Assembly (NCBI GenBank): GCA_022827275.1
Contig: JAJDTG010000005.1
Span: 90,442 to 154,441, forward strand
Direction: 5' to 3'
DNA: 64,000 bases
Origin: Candidatus Dadabacteria bacterium
GTDB taxonomy: Bacteria > Desulfobacterota_D > UBA1144 > Nemesobacterales > Nemesobacteraceae
Below, piece after piece: positions 16,379 through 26,004 of this stretch (position 1 is its first letter; every line of letters begins with the position of its first letter). The translations under genes and the position numbers were made by a program. The notes under the pieces were generated by a model. That model saw only the letters and a list, made by a program, of their open reading frames with translations, ran no database searches and was not told where the DNA came from.

Positions 16379-18709
16379 CTACGCGGTTGAGCCTCTCAAT
16401 CGTTCCCTGATCTGCTCGCTGGTTTCCTTGGTCTCGTCAAGCAGCATCAGAAGCGGTGGAAGGAAGAAAAAATCTGCCAGCAGGGCAATAATTACCGTTA
16501 TTCCCACCAAAAGACCAAGCACCTGGTTTCCCACCAACCCGGATGCTCCGAACACCATAAAGCCCAGCCCGAACACTACGGTAGTCGTAAACAGCGCCCT
16601 GCCCACAAAGCGAAAAGCTATTTGAACGGACTCCGAAGGCAGTTTCCCCGCCTTTCTGCTATCCGTGTATTTTGTCATGAAGTGGATGGTGTCGTCCACA
16701 ATGATGCCGAATGCTATAGCGGTGACGACCGCCGCCGGAACTCCTACATCTCCCACCAGATACCCCCACAGTCCCATGGCCATAGCGGCCGGAAGGAAAT
16801 TGGGGATCAGACTGACCAGCCCCAGGCGTATGCTTCTAAATATGGCGAACAGCAGCAGGGAAACGATGGCCATCGCCACAAAAGTGCCCTGCAGCATATT
16901 TTCAATGTTCCTCTGAATCGAATGAGACCCCACAATCGAAATTCCCGTAGCGCCGGTTTCCATGCTGGGGGCATTCTGCTGCAGCCACGCGCGTGCACGG
17001 TCGTCGAGATTAATCTTCTCCTTGCTGGACATACTCTTCACTGAGACCGTTACGCGTGTTGATCTCCGGTCATGGTCGATCAGATTGTTAAGGTCGCGGC
17101 CTATCGGGAGAGAAAACTCATAAAGCAAGAGATACTGCGCGGCGAGTTCAGGATCGTCGGGAAGCGCGTAGTAATCCGGGTCATCGCCATGCAGGTTCTT
17201 GTTCAGACGCTTCATGATGTCGGCAATTGAGAAGATATGGACAAATTCCGGTTGCTCCCGGTACCAATCCGCAAACGCTTCGACCTGTTTTAGGTACTCA
17301 ATGTCCGTGATGGCGCCCTCGCGGCCGGAATCCAGAGAGTACTCATAGGTTTCCACGCCAGGGAAGTTCTCGCTCAGGAAATCCGCGGACCGCCGGAACT
17401 CGTAACTCTCGTCAAGAACCTCAAGCCAGTTCTCCCTAAGTTCGATCTTGGAGATGCCGGCAACCAGAAAGACAGTCAGAATGCCAAAGAAACAAAGAAG
17501 GACCGTACGATAGGAGATGACAAAACGGCTGAGACGATCGAAAAAATCCTGTTTGTCTTCGCCTATTTTCCGGGGACGAATAGGTAGTATTGACAGGAAT
17601 GCGGGCAACAGAGTCACCGAAAAGACGAAAGCGCACATGGAACCGAACGCCACGATGTTACCCATGACCTTAAAGGGCGGCATATCTACGAAATTCAGGC
17701 TCAGAAATCCGATTGCAGTTGTGAACGAGGTAAGGAAAATAGGCCACACGTCCACTCGCACGGCATGGATTGCCGCTTCTGTTCTCGTCATGCCCTGGCG
17801 TAAGCCCCCGGACATTGCCTCGATAATGTGCACGGAGTGAGCGACGGTCACAGCCATCAGTACAAACAGTGCGGCACCGCTTTCACCAAACAGCTTTAAG
17901 CCTGTCCACCCGGCAAAGCCCAGCGCGGATGGGATGACGGCAACAATCATCAGCACAATGGCAAGTGTCCCCCATATCGAACGTATCAGAATCAAGGCGA
18001 CAAGCAGCATGGTTCCAAGAGCAATGGGCCCAAGGATGGCCGTTTCATCGTCAAGCGCGTCACCAATGACACGATTGAGGATGAGTCCGCCTAAAAGATG
18101 GTAGTCGATGGATGTATATTTCTCCCCGGCGGCGGCAGTAGTTTCATACAGGTAGTCGGTAACCTCTCGCTTGGCCAATTCCCGATTGTCGTCAGGAAGA
18201 GTAATGCTGACAACCAGGCCGGCAACTCGTCCGTCGCGGGAGACGAATCGCCCGGCAACTTCCTCAGTGCCGAGTGCGATATCCGTGATTCGTTGTATAT
18301 CGGTATCGCTCAGGGAACTGGCTTCGTCGATAAGCGGCTCAACAACCAGCTCATCTTCGAAACCCTCGCTATGTGTGTAGTTCGAGATAGAGTCGACACG
18401 GGTGGCGTACGGGGTGCGCCAAAGCTGCTCAGTCAACTCTTCAATGGCGACAAGCCTTTCCTGTGTGAAAATTGTGCCGTTATGCGGCGCTACGGCAACC
18501 AGTACAGCATCGGACAGTGCATATGTCTCTTCAAGCTGTTCCAGCGCTATGAGGTGTGGGTCGGATTCGCCAAAGTGGTTACGGAAGTCCACGTCCACCA
18601 CAATCAAACGCGCGGCTCCCGCGGCAAGGGCCAGCACAACAAGCAAAGAGATCAAAATGGTCAGCCAGCGGCGGGTGACGATCATTGAGATGCAAGATTC
18701 TAGGTTCAT
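16379..18709 (-). CDS. RND/MMPL-family exporter 1
   Basis: This 776-residue inner-membrane protein shows the RND layout: TM1 at the N-terminus, a large periplasmic loop, five TM segments, then a second repeat of the same. The second half has GIIVDDTIHFMTKYTD, the proton-relay motif of MMPL/HpnN-type transporters. The first half has TVAHSVHIIEAMSGG at the matching place. No membrane-fusion protein or TolC partner is adjacent. MMPL/HpnN relatives move lipids, and the RND protein BstA moves sterols in Methylococcus. Within this island a sterol or sterol-derivative substrate is a reasonable inference. Confidence 0.85.
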   Translation of the reverse strand: MNLESCISMIVTRRWLTILISLLVVLALAAGAARLIVVDVDFRNHFGESDPHLIALEQLEETYALSDAVLVAVAPHNGTIFTQERLVAIEELTEQLWRTPYATRVDSISNYTHSEGFEDELVVEPLIDEASSLSDTDIQRITDIALGTEEVAGRFVSRDGRVAGLVVSITLPDDNRELAKREVTDYLYETTAAAGEKYTSIDYHLLGGLILNRVIGDALDDETAILGPIALGTMLLVALILIRSIWGTLAIVLMIVAVIPSALGFAGWTGLKLFGESGAALFVLMAVTVAHSVHIIEAMSGGLRQGMTRTEAAIHAVRVDVWPIFLTSFTTAIGFLSLNFVDMPPFKVMGNIVAFGSMCAFVFSVTLLPAFLSILPIRPRKIGEDKQDFFDRLSRFVISYRTVLLCFFGILTVFLVAGISKIELRENWLEVLDESYEFRRSADFLSENFPGVETYEYSLDSGREGAITDIEYLKQVEAFADWYREQPEFVHIFSIADIMKRLNKNLHGDDPDYYALPDDPELAAQYLLLYEFSLPIGRDLNNLIDHDRRSTRVTVSVKSMSSKEKINLDDRARAWLQQNAPSMETGATGISIVGSHSIQRNIENMLQGTFVAMAIVSLLLFAIFRSIRLGLVSLIPNFLPAAMAMGLWGYLVGDVGVPAAVVTAIAFGIIVDDTIHFMTKYTDSRKAGKLPSESVQIAFRFVGRALFTTTVVFGLGFMVFGASGLVGNQVLGLLVGITVIIALLADFFFLPPLLMLLDETKETSEQIRERLRGSTA

Positions 18710-18829
18710 ACGATCATGCAGAATTATGCAATATGTGTAGGTTTCAGATCTGGCATTTCCTCTTTACTTTGCCACGTTAAGCTCTATCCACCTTTACAGT
18801 GCTATATTACTGAACACAGGAATTATAGC

Positions 18830-19350
18830 GCGACAATCAAGATGAAAATGGTTGCGGCAATCAAGACGAAATTCATGTCGCAATAAAAAAGACAATACCG
18901 GGATATTTCAGGGGATGCAACCTTGGGAGCTATATGATGGTAAAGTCAAAATCTTTCTCTGCTGCTCTGTAATTTGAGCATTTCTGCGAAGTCCCCTCCA
19001 AGTACCCGGTATAACGCCTCATGAGTTGGAATCATCGCTATATTGTGCTCGGCTGTCTGGCTACCTCTGCAGTTCCCATTGTAATCATTTACTCCTTCTC
19101 TAACTATCATCGAATAACCTGGATATTAAATCATTATTCTATTTCTCTGATATTTTGTTTTTCATTTTTATGATGTCCTCGTAATTTCTGTTGCTTGTTA
19201 TGGGGACAATTTCCACATATAGATTTCTGTCTGATAAAGGGCAGGAAGTTTCCGGCACCTGCACAATCCCCGATTCCCGGGGTTGCGTCCCCTGAAATAT
19301 TCCGGTATTGTCTCTCCTATCACAATATGAAATTTCATCTTGATTGTCGC
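18830..19350. mobile_element. MITE-like non-autonomous element with TIRs and a possible TSD
   Basis: The ends are a perfect 18-bp inverted pair, GCGACAATCAAGATGAAA (18830-18847) and its complement (19333-19350). A second inner inverted pair of 32 nt lies at 18891-18922 and 19281-19312, with two mismatches. TTATAG occurs directly outside both ends (18823-18828 and 19352-19357) and fits a 6-bp target-site duplication. The interior has no transposase. A minus-strand frame of about 41 codons (19139-19264, containing NLYVEIVPITSNRNYEDIIK) may be a gene remnant. The right end lies only 32 bp before the STAS gene and may influence its expression. Confidence 0.7.
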
Positions 19351-19382
19351 TTTATAGTCAGATAGATTGCTACAGGTGGACG

Positions 19383-19742
19383 ATGAGCATTCAAAATAAC
19401 CAACTTGAGTTGCAGGCCGATCAGATTGAAGGGGTCCTGATAATAAGCGTAGCTGGCCGGATTGATGGCATGAACGCGCAGGAATTCCACCAGAATCTGG
19501 ACAAAGAAATTGGCAGTTCTGAAAATCCCGTAGTTCTGGATCTTGAAAAGTTATCCTACATCAGTAGTGCGGGATTGCGTTCAATTCTGCTTATTGCGAA
19601 AACACTCCAAGTTAAAAAGACAAGATTTGTGCTTTGTTCCTTACCCGGCCCCATAAAAGAAATCTTCGAGATTGCGGGTTTTGACAAAATCATTAATGTG
19701 CTCGAATCCCGTTCTGATGCTCTGGCTACAATAACGGGTTAA
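19383..19742 (+). CDS. STAS-domain anti-sigma factor antagonist (RsbV/SpoIIAA-like)
   Basis: The 119-residue protein starting at ATG 19383 has an AGGTGG ribosome-binding site. A longer frame from TTG 19344 would begin inside a mobile-element end. The fold is a typical STAS domain: VLIISVAGRIDGMNAQEF, then VVLDLEKLSYISSAGLRSILLI, where the Ser in SSAGLR is the phosphorylation site. In partner switching, the unphosphorylated antagonist binds an RsbW-type kinase and frees its target. It faces the signalling operon on the opposite strand and is its likely final output partner. Confidence 0.88.
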   Translation: MSIQNNQLELQADQIEGVLIISVAGRIDGMNAQEFHQNLDKEIGSSENPVVLDLEKLSYISSAGLRSILLIAKTLQVKKTRFVLCSLPGPIKEIFEIAGFDKIINVLESRSDALATITG

Positions 19743-19747
19743 GCGCG

Positions 19748-21973
19748 TTAGGAAGAAGCAGTTGCCGAATCCTCGCCTTCTGCCGTCTCTTCTGGAATAT
19801 CAATCACTTGATTAGCTTGGGGGTCAAGCGGCAAGTCAACAATCATATCTGTATATTCGCCTTCCTCCGTTTCTACGCGAAACTCACCGCCGTGCTGTCG
19901 TACTATGTCGTTGGACAGCGATAATCCCAGACCTGTCCCTTTATCCGTGGGTTTCGTTGTATAGAACGGATTAAAGATACGCTCCAATGCAGATTGGGGA
20001 ATGCCGGTTCCATTGTCACGAACATGTATCTCAATACGATCACCAACCAGCCGCGTACTCAAATTAAGCGTCGGTTGATAATCCTTCTTTGACGCATCGT
20101 CGGCAGCAGCCAGTTTTTTTCGTTTTTCGTCCGCGGCATAGCAGGCATTGGTTACCAGATTTAGGAAAACCCGGCCAATGTCTTGCGGTTGCACGGTGAT
20201 CTCTCCTATATCCGGCGAATAGTCTTCTTGTATTTCCAGCTGGAAGTCAGGGTCGGCGGCGCGAGCACTGTGGAACGCAAGCAACGCATGCTCGTTAAGC
20301 AATATGCTGAGGTCAGTTGGTTGCCATTCCCCGCCACCACGACCCATCTTGAGCATGTCTGTTATAATTCGGTTCGCACGAGTTCCATGCTCGTGGATGC
20401 GCTTCAGATTTCCTGTCAAATCCTCGACTACTTCCTCGACTAACTCCGGATCGTATTCCTCTTTTGCGTCCCCGTTAGCCTCCATTTTGGCTACCTCTTC
20501 CAGCAGTTCTTCCAGCAGTTCTTGTGAAACCTCTGAGAAGTTCATGATGAAGTTCATGGGATTTTTGATTTCGTGCGCGACCCCGGCTGTCAACTGGCCA
20601 AGCGCGGCAAGCTTCTCCCGCATCACAATCTGGTCCTGAGCCCGTTTCAACTCTTCGTTAGTATGTGCTAGCTCCTCGTTTTTTTCCTGCAGTTGGTTAG
20701 CGAGTGTTTCTACAAGATTAAGGCGCTGTACTTCCAGTGCGTTATATCGGAACACCTCAAGCGCCTTGGCTAGTTGCGCGATTTCGTCATTACCTCTGGT
20801 GTCGACGGTTATTTCCAGGTTTCCATCAGCCATTTCCTGCATTTGACTCGATATCCGTTCCAGACGCCGAATCAGGCGGCGTTGTACAAACAGCCATCCC
20901 AGCAAGATTCCACCACTTATACTGACGATATTGAAAGCCAGCAGGACTTTCGTGCTGGTAGCAGTTACGGCGGCCGCTTTGCTCGCCATCTCCCCTGCAG
21001 CCATGCTTGAATCATTTACAACCCTTTCTACTCGCGCTACGATGTCAATTCCTAAAGCCTGATTTTTGAGGAGTAGGGCGGATAATTCATCGTCAACTGC
21101 AAGTTCCCGGCTGCGCAGGTCGAATCCGTTGTTTTCCCTTCTCCCGAATGAGATCAGGTCTTCGAAAATCCCAGACAGCTGGTCATGAAGGTCGCTTCCC
21201 TCCTGTTCGTATTTCTCAAGCGCATCAAGTGATCGGCTGGTGCTGCCGGCTGCGGCTTCGAACCGTTCTCGCAATGGCTGAAGCATGGCCGCCTCGGTCA
21301 CTACAAACGTGGTTGCAAGCAGCTGCGAAGCGACTACAGCCGCTTCACGAAGTTCAAACAAGCGGCGATAGATCAGGAATTCCGGTTCGGAGAAATGAAC
21401 CGAGCGGGGAGATTGCGCTGCATCAAGAGACCGGTGTCCGGTCATTACATAGAACATCTGATCGTCGATCTCGTTAATTATAATCGGCGTTATTTTACTT
21501 TGGATACCCTGAAGCTCGTCTCTAAGATTGAGACTGCTCTCGCGAAGGTCGAAACGTTCCCTGACAAGCAATTTGATTCGCTCAATGTTCTGGATTATGG
21601 CGACCCCGTCAGATTGAATCTGCCGCGCTTGTTCGCTTTCTCCCTGATTTTCCATCATTGCCGAGAGTTGTGTTTTAAATGCATCCGCCTGCAGGTCGAC
21701 CGTCTTGGATACGGTCCTGAACTGCTCAGGCGTGCTCGCGGTGAGTCGGGGAGCGGCGGCTACGAGCATGGCTGTCTGCTGGGCGATTGCAAACGCCGAT
21801 GTCATCTCGGGTATGTTCTTTTCATTAACGTTTTGCTGAACTTTGCCGATTTGGCTAAGGAAGAAAAGAGCCATCAAACTGACGATGATGATGAGCACTA
21901 CAGCACCTGCGTAACTTATATAAAGTTGCGTGGAAATCTGCGTAGAAATTTTGTTCCAGAGTTTTGAAAGCAT
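19748..21973 (-). CDS. Membrane sensor histidine kinase (TorS-like sensor part)
   Basis: This 741-residue kinase has TM1 at ~19-39, a ~300-residue periplasmic alpha-helical region, TM2 at ~343-363, a HAMP domain (~360-412) and a coiled coil to ~450. A HisKA domain follows with H467 in GVAHEIKNPMNF. The HATPase_c domain has NLVTNACYAADE, DNGTGIP and GTGLGLSLSND. A helical periplasmic sensor with a neighbouring binding protein recalls the TorS/TorT arrangement. No receiver domain is attached, so the partner is probably the upstream response regulator. It follows the binding-protein gene by 40 nt. Confidence 0.92.
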   Translation of the reverse strand: MLSKLWNKISTQISTQLYISYAGAVVLIIIVSLMALFFLSQIGKVQQNVNEKNIPEMTSAFAIAQQTAMLVAAAPRLTASTPEQFRTVSKTVDLQADAFKTQLSAMMENQGESEQARQIQSDGVAIIQNIERIKLLVRERFDLRESSLNLRDELQGIQSKITPIIINEIDDQMFYVMTGHRSLDAAQSPRSVHFSEPEFLIYRRLFELREAAVVASQLLATTFVVTEAAMLQPLRERFEAAAGSTSRSLDALEKYEQEGSDLHDQLSGIFEDLISFGRRENNGFDLRSRELAVDDELSALLLKNQALGIDIVARVERVVNDSSMAAGEMASKAAAVTATSTKVLLAFNIVSISGGILLGWLFVQRRLIRRLERISSQMQEMADGNLEITVDTRGNDEIAQLAKALEVFRYNALEVQRLNLVETLANQLQEKNEELAHTNEELKRAQDQIVMREKLAALGQLTAGVAHEIKNPMNFIMNFSEVSQELLEELLEEVAKMEANGDAKEEYDPELVEEVVEDLTGNLKRIHEHGTRANRIITDMLKMGRGGGEWQPTDLSILLNEHALLAFHSARAADPDFQLEIQEDYSPDIGEITVQPQDIGRVFLNLVTNACYAADEKRKKLAAADDASKKDYQPTLNLSTRLVGDRIEIHVRDNGTGIPQSALERIFNPFYTTKPTDKGTGLGLSLSNDIVRQHGGEFRVETEEGEYTDMIVDLPLDPQANQVIDIPEETAEGEDSATASS

Positions 21974-22013
21974 TCCGCTTATCTCAATGTCTTTTGCATA
22001 TCCAAAACGTCGG

Positions 22014-23213
22014 TCAGTATCGTCGTGTTAGAGTCGTGAGAGGCGTATACTGGCCATCAGGACCAATAATCGTCAAGAACACGCTGTCTGAGCCTTGATT
22101 GTCATTCTTGCTATATCGCAAGGTGAAGCCGTCCAAATTAATGTTGTTGCCAGTCCGCAGCACCGCGTCGATGCAATCGCGGTTAACCTGTTTGCCGCAA
22201 TTGTCTACTACATAGATAGCCAAACGCCCTGCTAAATATCCTTCATACGATATAAATCCGGGTTTTGCCGCCGGATCGTACGCCTTGAGCGCAGCACGAT
22301 AGGAAGCGGAAGCGGGCACCGTGTTTCCGGTTGGAAAAGGAACCACCTGCGTAACTAGAACTCCGGCTCCTTGATCACCCAGTTCGCTTGCCAAGGCATT
22401 GCTGCCTACGAAAGAAAGTGTCATAAAAATGGAATTCATGCCGATGTGGCGTGCCCACTTAATAAATGTCGCAGTTGGCTTGTAGGGACCAATAATGATC
22501 ACAGCTTCCGGTCCGGTGGCACGTAAATCAAGAAGCGCCGTCTTTATCGCGACAGTATTGCGAGAAAATATCCCCGTTCCGATAGTAGAAAGTTTGCGAC
22601 GTTCAAGAGCAAGAAGTATCCCTTGCAACCCGGCGCGACCGAATGAATCATCCTGATAGAGAATGGCAATGCGATTAATTCCGAGATCAGTCGTCAATCG
22701 TTCTACCATCTCCTCGGTTTCTTGATAATACGAAGCCCGAAGGTTGATTACTGTCCGGCGTGCATTGTCACGCAGGAATTCTGCACCGGTCATAGGAGCT
22801 ATGTAAGGTACATCGTGTTCCTCCGCGACAGGTACCGCAGCTTTGGAGGTAGGAGTGCCAACTGCGCCGATGAGTGCGAAAACCCTCTCACCAATCAGTT
22901 GCTGCGTATTTACGATTGCCGCCTCCGGTTCGTATGCGTCATCCAATGATCGCAGTTCCAGGCGACGTCCGTTAACGCCACCCCGGTCATTAACCTCTTT
23001 AAACGCGGCAAGAATGCCGACTTGCATGCCTTTACCAAGCTCGCTAGCTGGCCCACTGAAGGCAGCGGACTGACCAAAGACAATACGATCACTGTATACG
23101 CCCGGCACGGCGCGTGGTTGTTGTTGGGCTTCCCCTGACGCTACGCTTGTCAGTATTGCAACTATTGAAGCGGCAATCACTTTTTTGAGAGACAGTCTGC
23201 TTAATAACCGCAT
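22014..23213 (-). CDS. Periplasmic binding protein, branched-chain amino acid (Peripla_BP_6) type
   Basis: This 399-residue protein has a signal peptide (KKVIAASIVAILTSVASGEAQ) and the type I periplasmic binding fold: VFGQSAAFSGPASELGKGMQVGI, the ligand-region loop GAVGTPTSKAAVPVAEEHDVPYI, and NRIAILYQDDSFGRAGLQG. No ABC permease or ATPase is nearby. It lies between an RsbW-like kinase (10 nt upstream) and a histidine kinase (40 nt downstream), so it is more likely a signal receptor for the kinase than a transport component. The ligand is unknown. Confidence 0.88.
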   Translation of the reverse strand: MRLLSRLSLKKVIAASIVAILTSVASGEAQQQPRAVPGVYSDRIVFGQSAAFSGPASELGKGMQVGILAAFKEVNDRGGVNGRRLELRSLDDAYEPEAAIVNTQQLIGERVFALIGAVGTPTSKAAVPVAEEHDVPYIAPMTGAEFLRDNARRTVINLRASYYQETEEMVERLTTDLGINRIAILYQDDSFGRAGLQGILLALERRKLSTIGTGIFSRNTVAIKTALLDLRATGPEAVIIIGPYKPTATFIKWARHIGMNSIFMTLSFVGSNALASELGDQGAGVLVTQVVPFPTGNTVPASASYRAALKAYDPAAKPGFISYEGYLAGRLAIYVVDNCGKQVNRDCIDAVLRTGNNINLDGFTLRYSKNDNQGSDSVFLTIIGPDGQYTPLTTLTRRY

Positions 23214-23223
23214 TTCATTTTTG

Positions 23224-23658
23224 CTAAATTTTCTTGATCATAGTCAGATGATTACGATCACTGTTGCGTTGATAGCGCAGCTCTGTCATCAGTTGCTTCG
23301 CCAGCATTATTCCTGCTCCACCAATACGGCGGTCTTCAAGCGAACTTTCGACATCAAGCTCCGGCGCGTCTTCTAGCGGATTAAAGGGATATCCATCATC
23401 CAGTATCTCAACAGTCATGGTTTCACCTTCTCTCGAGAAGATGATTTCCACTTCATGTTCCTGATCATCATCATGCGCATAGCTTGCCACGTTGGTGAAG
23501 ATCTCCTCCAGGGAGAGTTGCGTGGGGAACAACGCTTCAGAGGGGAGACCCTGCTGTTCAAAAAATTCCTCCAGCGCTACCGCAATCGTTTGGATTTCTT
23601 CCATTCGATTGGGAACTATCAACGTACGTGAAGCTTGCATCTTACCGTCTTTGCCCAT
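23224..23658 (-). CDS. RsbW-like anti-sigma factor/serine kinase (HATPase_c_2)
   Basis: The 144-residue protein is a single GHKL ATPase domain of the anti-sigma type: LEEIFTNVASYAHDDDQEH (the N-box), VEILDDGYPFNPLEDAP (the G1 box), and GGAGIMLAKQLMTELRYQR (the G2 box). Such kinases bind and phosphorylate STAS antagonists and hold a sigma factor or another target. Its ATG overlaps the TAA of the SpoIIE gene (TAATG at 23656-23660), indicating translational coupling. No sigma-B-like factor is encoded beside it, so the output target is unknown. Confidence 0.85.
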   Translation of the reverse strand: MGKDGKMQASRTLIVPNRMEEIQTIAVALEEFFEQQGLPSEALFPTQLSLEEIFTNVASYAHDDDQEHEVEIIFSREGETMTVEILDDGYPFNPLEDAPELDVESSLEDRRIGGAGIMLAKQLMTELRYQRNSDRNHLTMIKKI

Positions 23659-24815
23659 TATGTGGTTCGCAGAACAAGACAGGTTATATCGTCAGATTGC
23701 GGATTTTCACCAGCGAACTCTTTGACTGTATCGAACACCTCATTCGTAATTTCCTCGGCGTCTTTGAAAGTACCGCTTTGGAAAATTTCGCAAAACCTGT
23801 CCATTTCGAATAATTCCTTATCTTCTTTTTCAGCTTCCACTACTCCGTCAGTGTAAAACACGATCATGGAACTCGGCTCAAGGGTGATTGTATTCTCCTG
23901 ATATTTGAAATCCGGCATTACGCCCAGAGCAACTCCCCCCGTTGACTCCAATAGCTCGGTTGTCAGGTTCTGTTTGACAATGACCGGCGGATTATGTCCG
24001 CCGTTTGCATAAACGAATTCTCTGGTTCTAGGATCGTAAATGCCATATAACAGGGTTACGAATGTCATGGCATCGTTGTCCTCAGACAACATTGTATTTA
24101 CCTGTTCCAGAACAGCGGCCGGAGAGGAGGAAATTGCCGCGCAAGCTTTCAGCAGTGTACGACTGGCCATCATGAACATTGCCGCGGGCACTCCTTTGCC
24201 CGACACATCAGCTATTGCAACGCCAACCCGGCCATCACTAAATTCATAAATATCGAAAAAGTCGCCGCCTACGGAAAGGGCTGGAACCATACTCGCGTAC
24301 AGATCAAATGACTCAGAAGTCGGAAAGGATTTTGGAAGAATGTCCTGCTGCATCGTCCTTGCCACATCGAGCTCGTTCTGGAGGGTTACAAGCTTGTCGC
24401 GCGCACTCAGTGCTTTACGCCACATAGCAAGGTTTTCAATCGTACGTTCGATTGTAGTCTTGAGGTCCGTGAAATCTATCGGCTTGGTAACAAAGTCAAA
24501 TGCCCCACGGTTCATGGCAGTCCGTATGTTCTCCATATCTCCGTATGCGGAGACCATTACGGCACGAACATCAGGGTCTACGTCCGGTATCTGTGACAAT
24601 AATGTCAGCCCGTCCATAACGGGCATGTTGATATCAGACAGCACAATATCGAACCCGTTGTCTTTGCGTAGAAGTTCGAGGGCTTCCACACCGTTGTGCG
24701 CAAATTCGAATTCGTAACGACCGCGGCGAACTTCACGCCGCATTCTCTGCAGCATGAGCTGTTCTAAATCTACTTCATCATCGACAACCAGAATTCGGAT
24801 TTTGCCGTCGTCCAT
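23658..24815 (-). CDS. Response regulator with SpoIIE/PP2C phosphatase domain (RsbU-like)
   Basis: This 385-residue protein has a receiver domain (1-~120) with phosphoacceptor D61 (IVLSDINMPVMDG) and the conserved Lys in FDFVTKPID. A helical linker follows, then a PP2C-type SpoIIE phosphatase domain from ~160 with metal-binding GGDFFDIYE, VAIADVSGKG and the C-terminal SDDITCLVL. It should dephosphorylate the STAS protein when activated by the histidine kinase. It is first in a leftward operon with RsbW-like, binding-protein and kinase genes, and it overlaps the next gene by 1 nt. Confidence 0.92.
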   Translation of the reverse strand: MDDGKIRILVVDDEVDLEQLMLQRMRREVRRGRYEFEFAHNGVEALELLRKDNGFDIVLSDINMPVMDGLTLLSQIPDVDPDVRAVMVSAYGDMENIRTAMNRGAFDFVTKPIDFTDLKTTIERTIENLAMWRKALSARDKLVTLQNELDVARTMQQDILPKSFPTSESFDLYASMVPALSVGGDFFDIYEFSDGRVGVAIADVSGKGVPAAMFMMASRTLLKACAAISSSPAAVLEQVNTMLSEDNDAMTFVTLLYGIYDPRTREFVYANGGHNPPVIVKQNLTTELLESTGGVALGVMPDFKYQENTITLEPSSMIVFYTDGVVEAEKEDKELFEMDRFCEIFQSGTFKDAEEITNEVFDTVKEFAGENPQSDDITCLVLRTT

Positions 24816-25171
24816 TTAGAACCTACCTTGCCGTTTAGAGCCTAATCTAACCATTAAATTGGTAATTATATACCTGATTACACGAAGTTATGTAGAGGGA
24901 ATCATATACTTGACCCGGCAAAGTGTCTGTGTCCGACTCTAGCAAATCCACGGAAAAGCAGTTGTTTTGTGGCAAATGCACCAGGGAGGAGTTTCCGTAA
25001 AGACATTTCATCTTGGTGAAATTAGATCAGCCGGATACGCCGCTTTCTTTCAGAACTTCCGCATGCGAGATTTGAATATAGCTCTTGTGGTTGGTACGCT
25101 ACACAGTGTGTACGGACTGGTATGCAAACATTCGGTTTTCTGGCAGACACCAATTACTCTGGAACCGTTAA
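24816..25171. other. Intergenic region, promoter side of the signalling operon
   Basis: This 356-bp gap between divergent genes must hold the promoter of the leftward signalling operon. On the minus strand a TATAAT-like hexamer occurs inside the AT-rich stretch near 24860-24875. A plus-strand frame at 24967-25188 has no recognisable features and is not accepted as a gene. Confidence 0.35.
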
Positions 25172-25963
25172 ATGAAAAGTCGGAATAAACACTGTCCAGT
25201 TAATGCTGTCTGCCTGTTTTTTTTCTGCTGTCTGGCTTTTGTCTACGCCTTGGCGCTGGTCGGTGTCGTCCACGCAAAAACCATTGACGAGGCAAATGCG
25301 GCCTATGCACAGGGGCGATTCGCCGAGGCGGCCCGGATCGGTGAAAGCCTCGGGACTTCACAGGGGTTTGCGCTCTCCGCAATGTCGCTTTCGGTTCACG
25401 CCAACTACATCGCTAAAGAGGGTGAGAAGAAAAAATTGCTTGAGCATGCCGTGACGCTGGCGAGAAAGGCGGTTGTCTCCGACCCCAATAATGCGGAGGC
25501 CCATCTTCAGCTGGCGCGTGCTATCGGACGGCGCGCGGAGACTGTCGGCGTATTGGAAGCAGCGGGCGAAGCGGAAAAAATACGCGAATCCACGGAAAAT
25601 GCGCTTCGAATTAATCCCAAATTGGTATCAGCATATCTCAGCTTGGGGCGGTGGCATTTGGAATTGGTTGGCGCAATGGGTTCATTCATGGCCCGCACCC
25701 TCTACGGTGCGCGGAAAAAGGATGGCATTGCTTCCTTCGAAAGGGCTCTTGTCCTGGCTCCGGATGCGAAAGATGTGCTCCTGCAATACGCACTCGGCTT
25801 AATAGCGCTGGATGATTACCAGTACCGGAAGAAAGCGCGGGATCTGCTGACGCGCGCCATCAAGTTGCCGGCGAAGGACGCTTACGAACGGATACTGGAC
25901 AAAGAAGCGGTCGAGACCCTAAATAGCCTTGATGAATTTGAGGATGAAGATGACGACTGGTGA
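25172..25963 (+). CDS. Periplasmic tetratricopeptide-repeat protein
   Basis: This 263-residue protein has a signal peptide (CLFFFCCLAFVYALALVGVVHA) and then TPR-like helical pairs: ANAAYAQGRFAEAARIGESL, LARKAVVSDPNNAEAHLQLARAIG, STENALRINPKLVSAYLSLGRWHLE and SFERALVLAPDAKDVLLQYALGLIAL. It ends in an acidic tail (EFEDEDDDW). TPR proteins mediate protein-protein contacts. A TPR protein, BstC, is part of the known Methylococcus sterol transport set, which makes this a candidate trafficking component, but homology to BstC was not tested. Confidence 0.8.
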   Translation: MKSRNKHCPVNAVCLFFFCCLAFVYALALVGVVHAKTIDEANAAYAQGRFAEAARIGESLGTSQGFALSAMSLSVHANYIAKEGEKKKLLEHAVTLARKAVVSDPNNAEAHLQLARAIGRRAETVGVLEAAGEAEKIRESTENALRINPKLVSAYLSLGRWHLELVGAMGSFMARTLYGARKKDGIASFERALVLAPDAKDVLLQYALGLIALDDYQYRKKARDLLTRAIKLPAKDAYERILDKEAVETLNSLDEFEDEDDDW

Positions 25964-26004
25964 CGACCTGCCGTACCTTCAGCAACCGGGATGCCGGGGC
26001 TGTT

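Noticed and set aside
22014..23213. Binding protein as the sterol-binding protein BstB
   Set aside because: It is of the branched-chain amino acid receptor type with a kinase beside it, while BstB belongs to another binding-protein family as far as I recall.
24967..25188. Possible small gene in the gap before the TPR gene
   Set aside because: No ribosome-binding site, no recognisable family, and it overlaps the TPR start.
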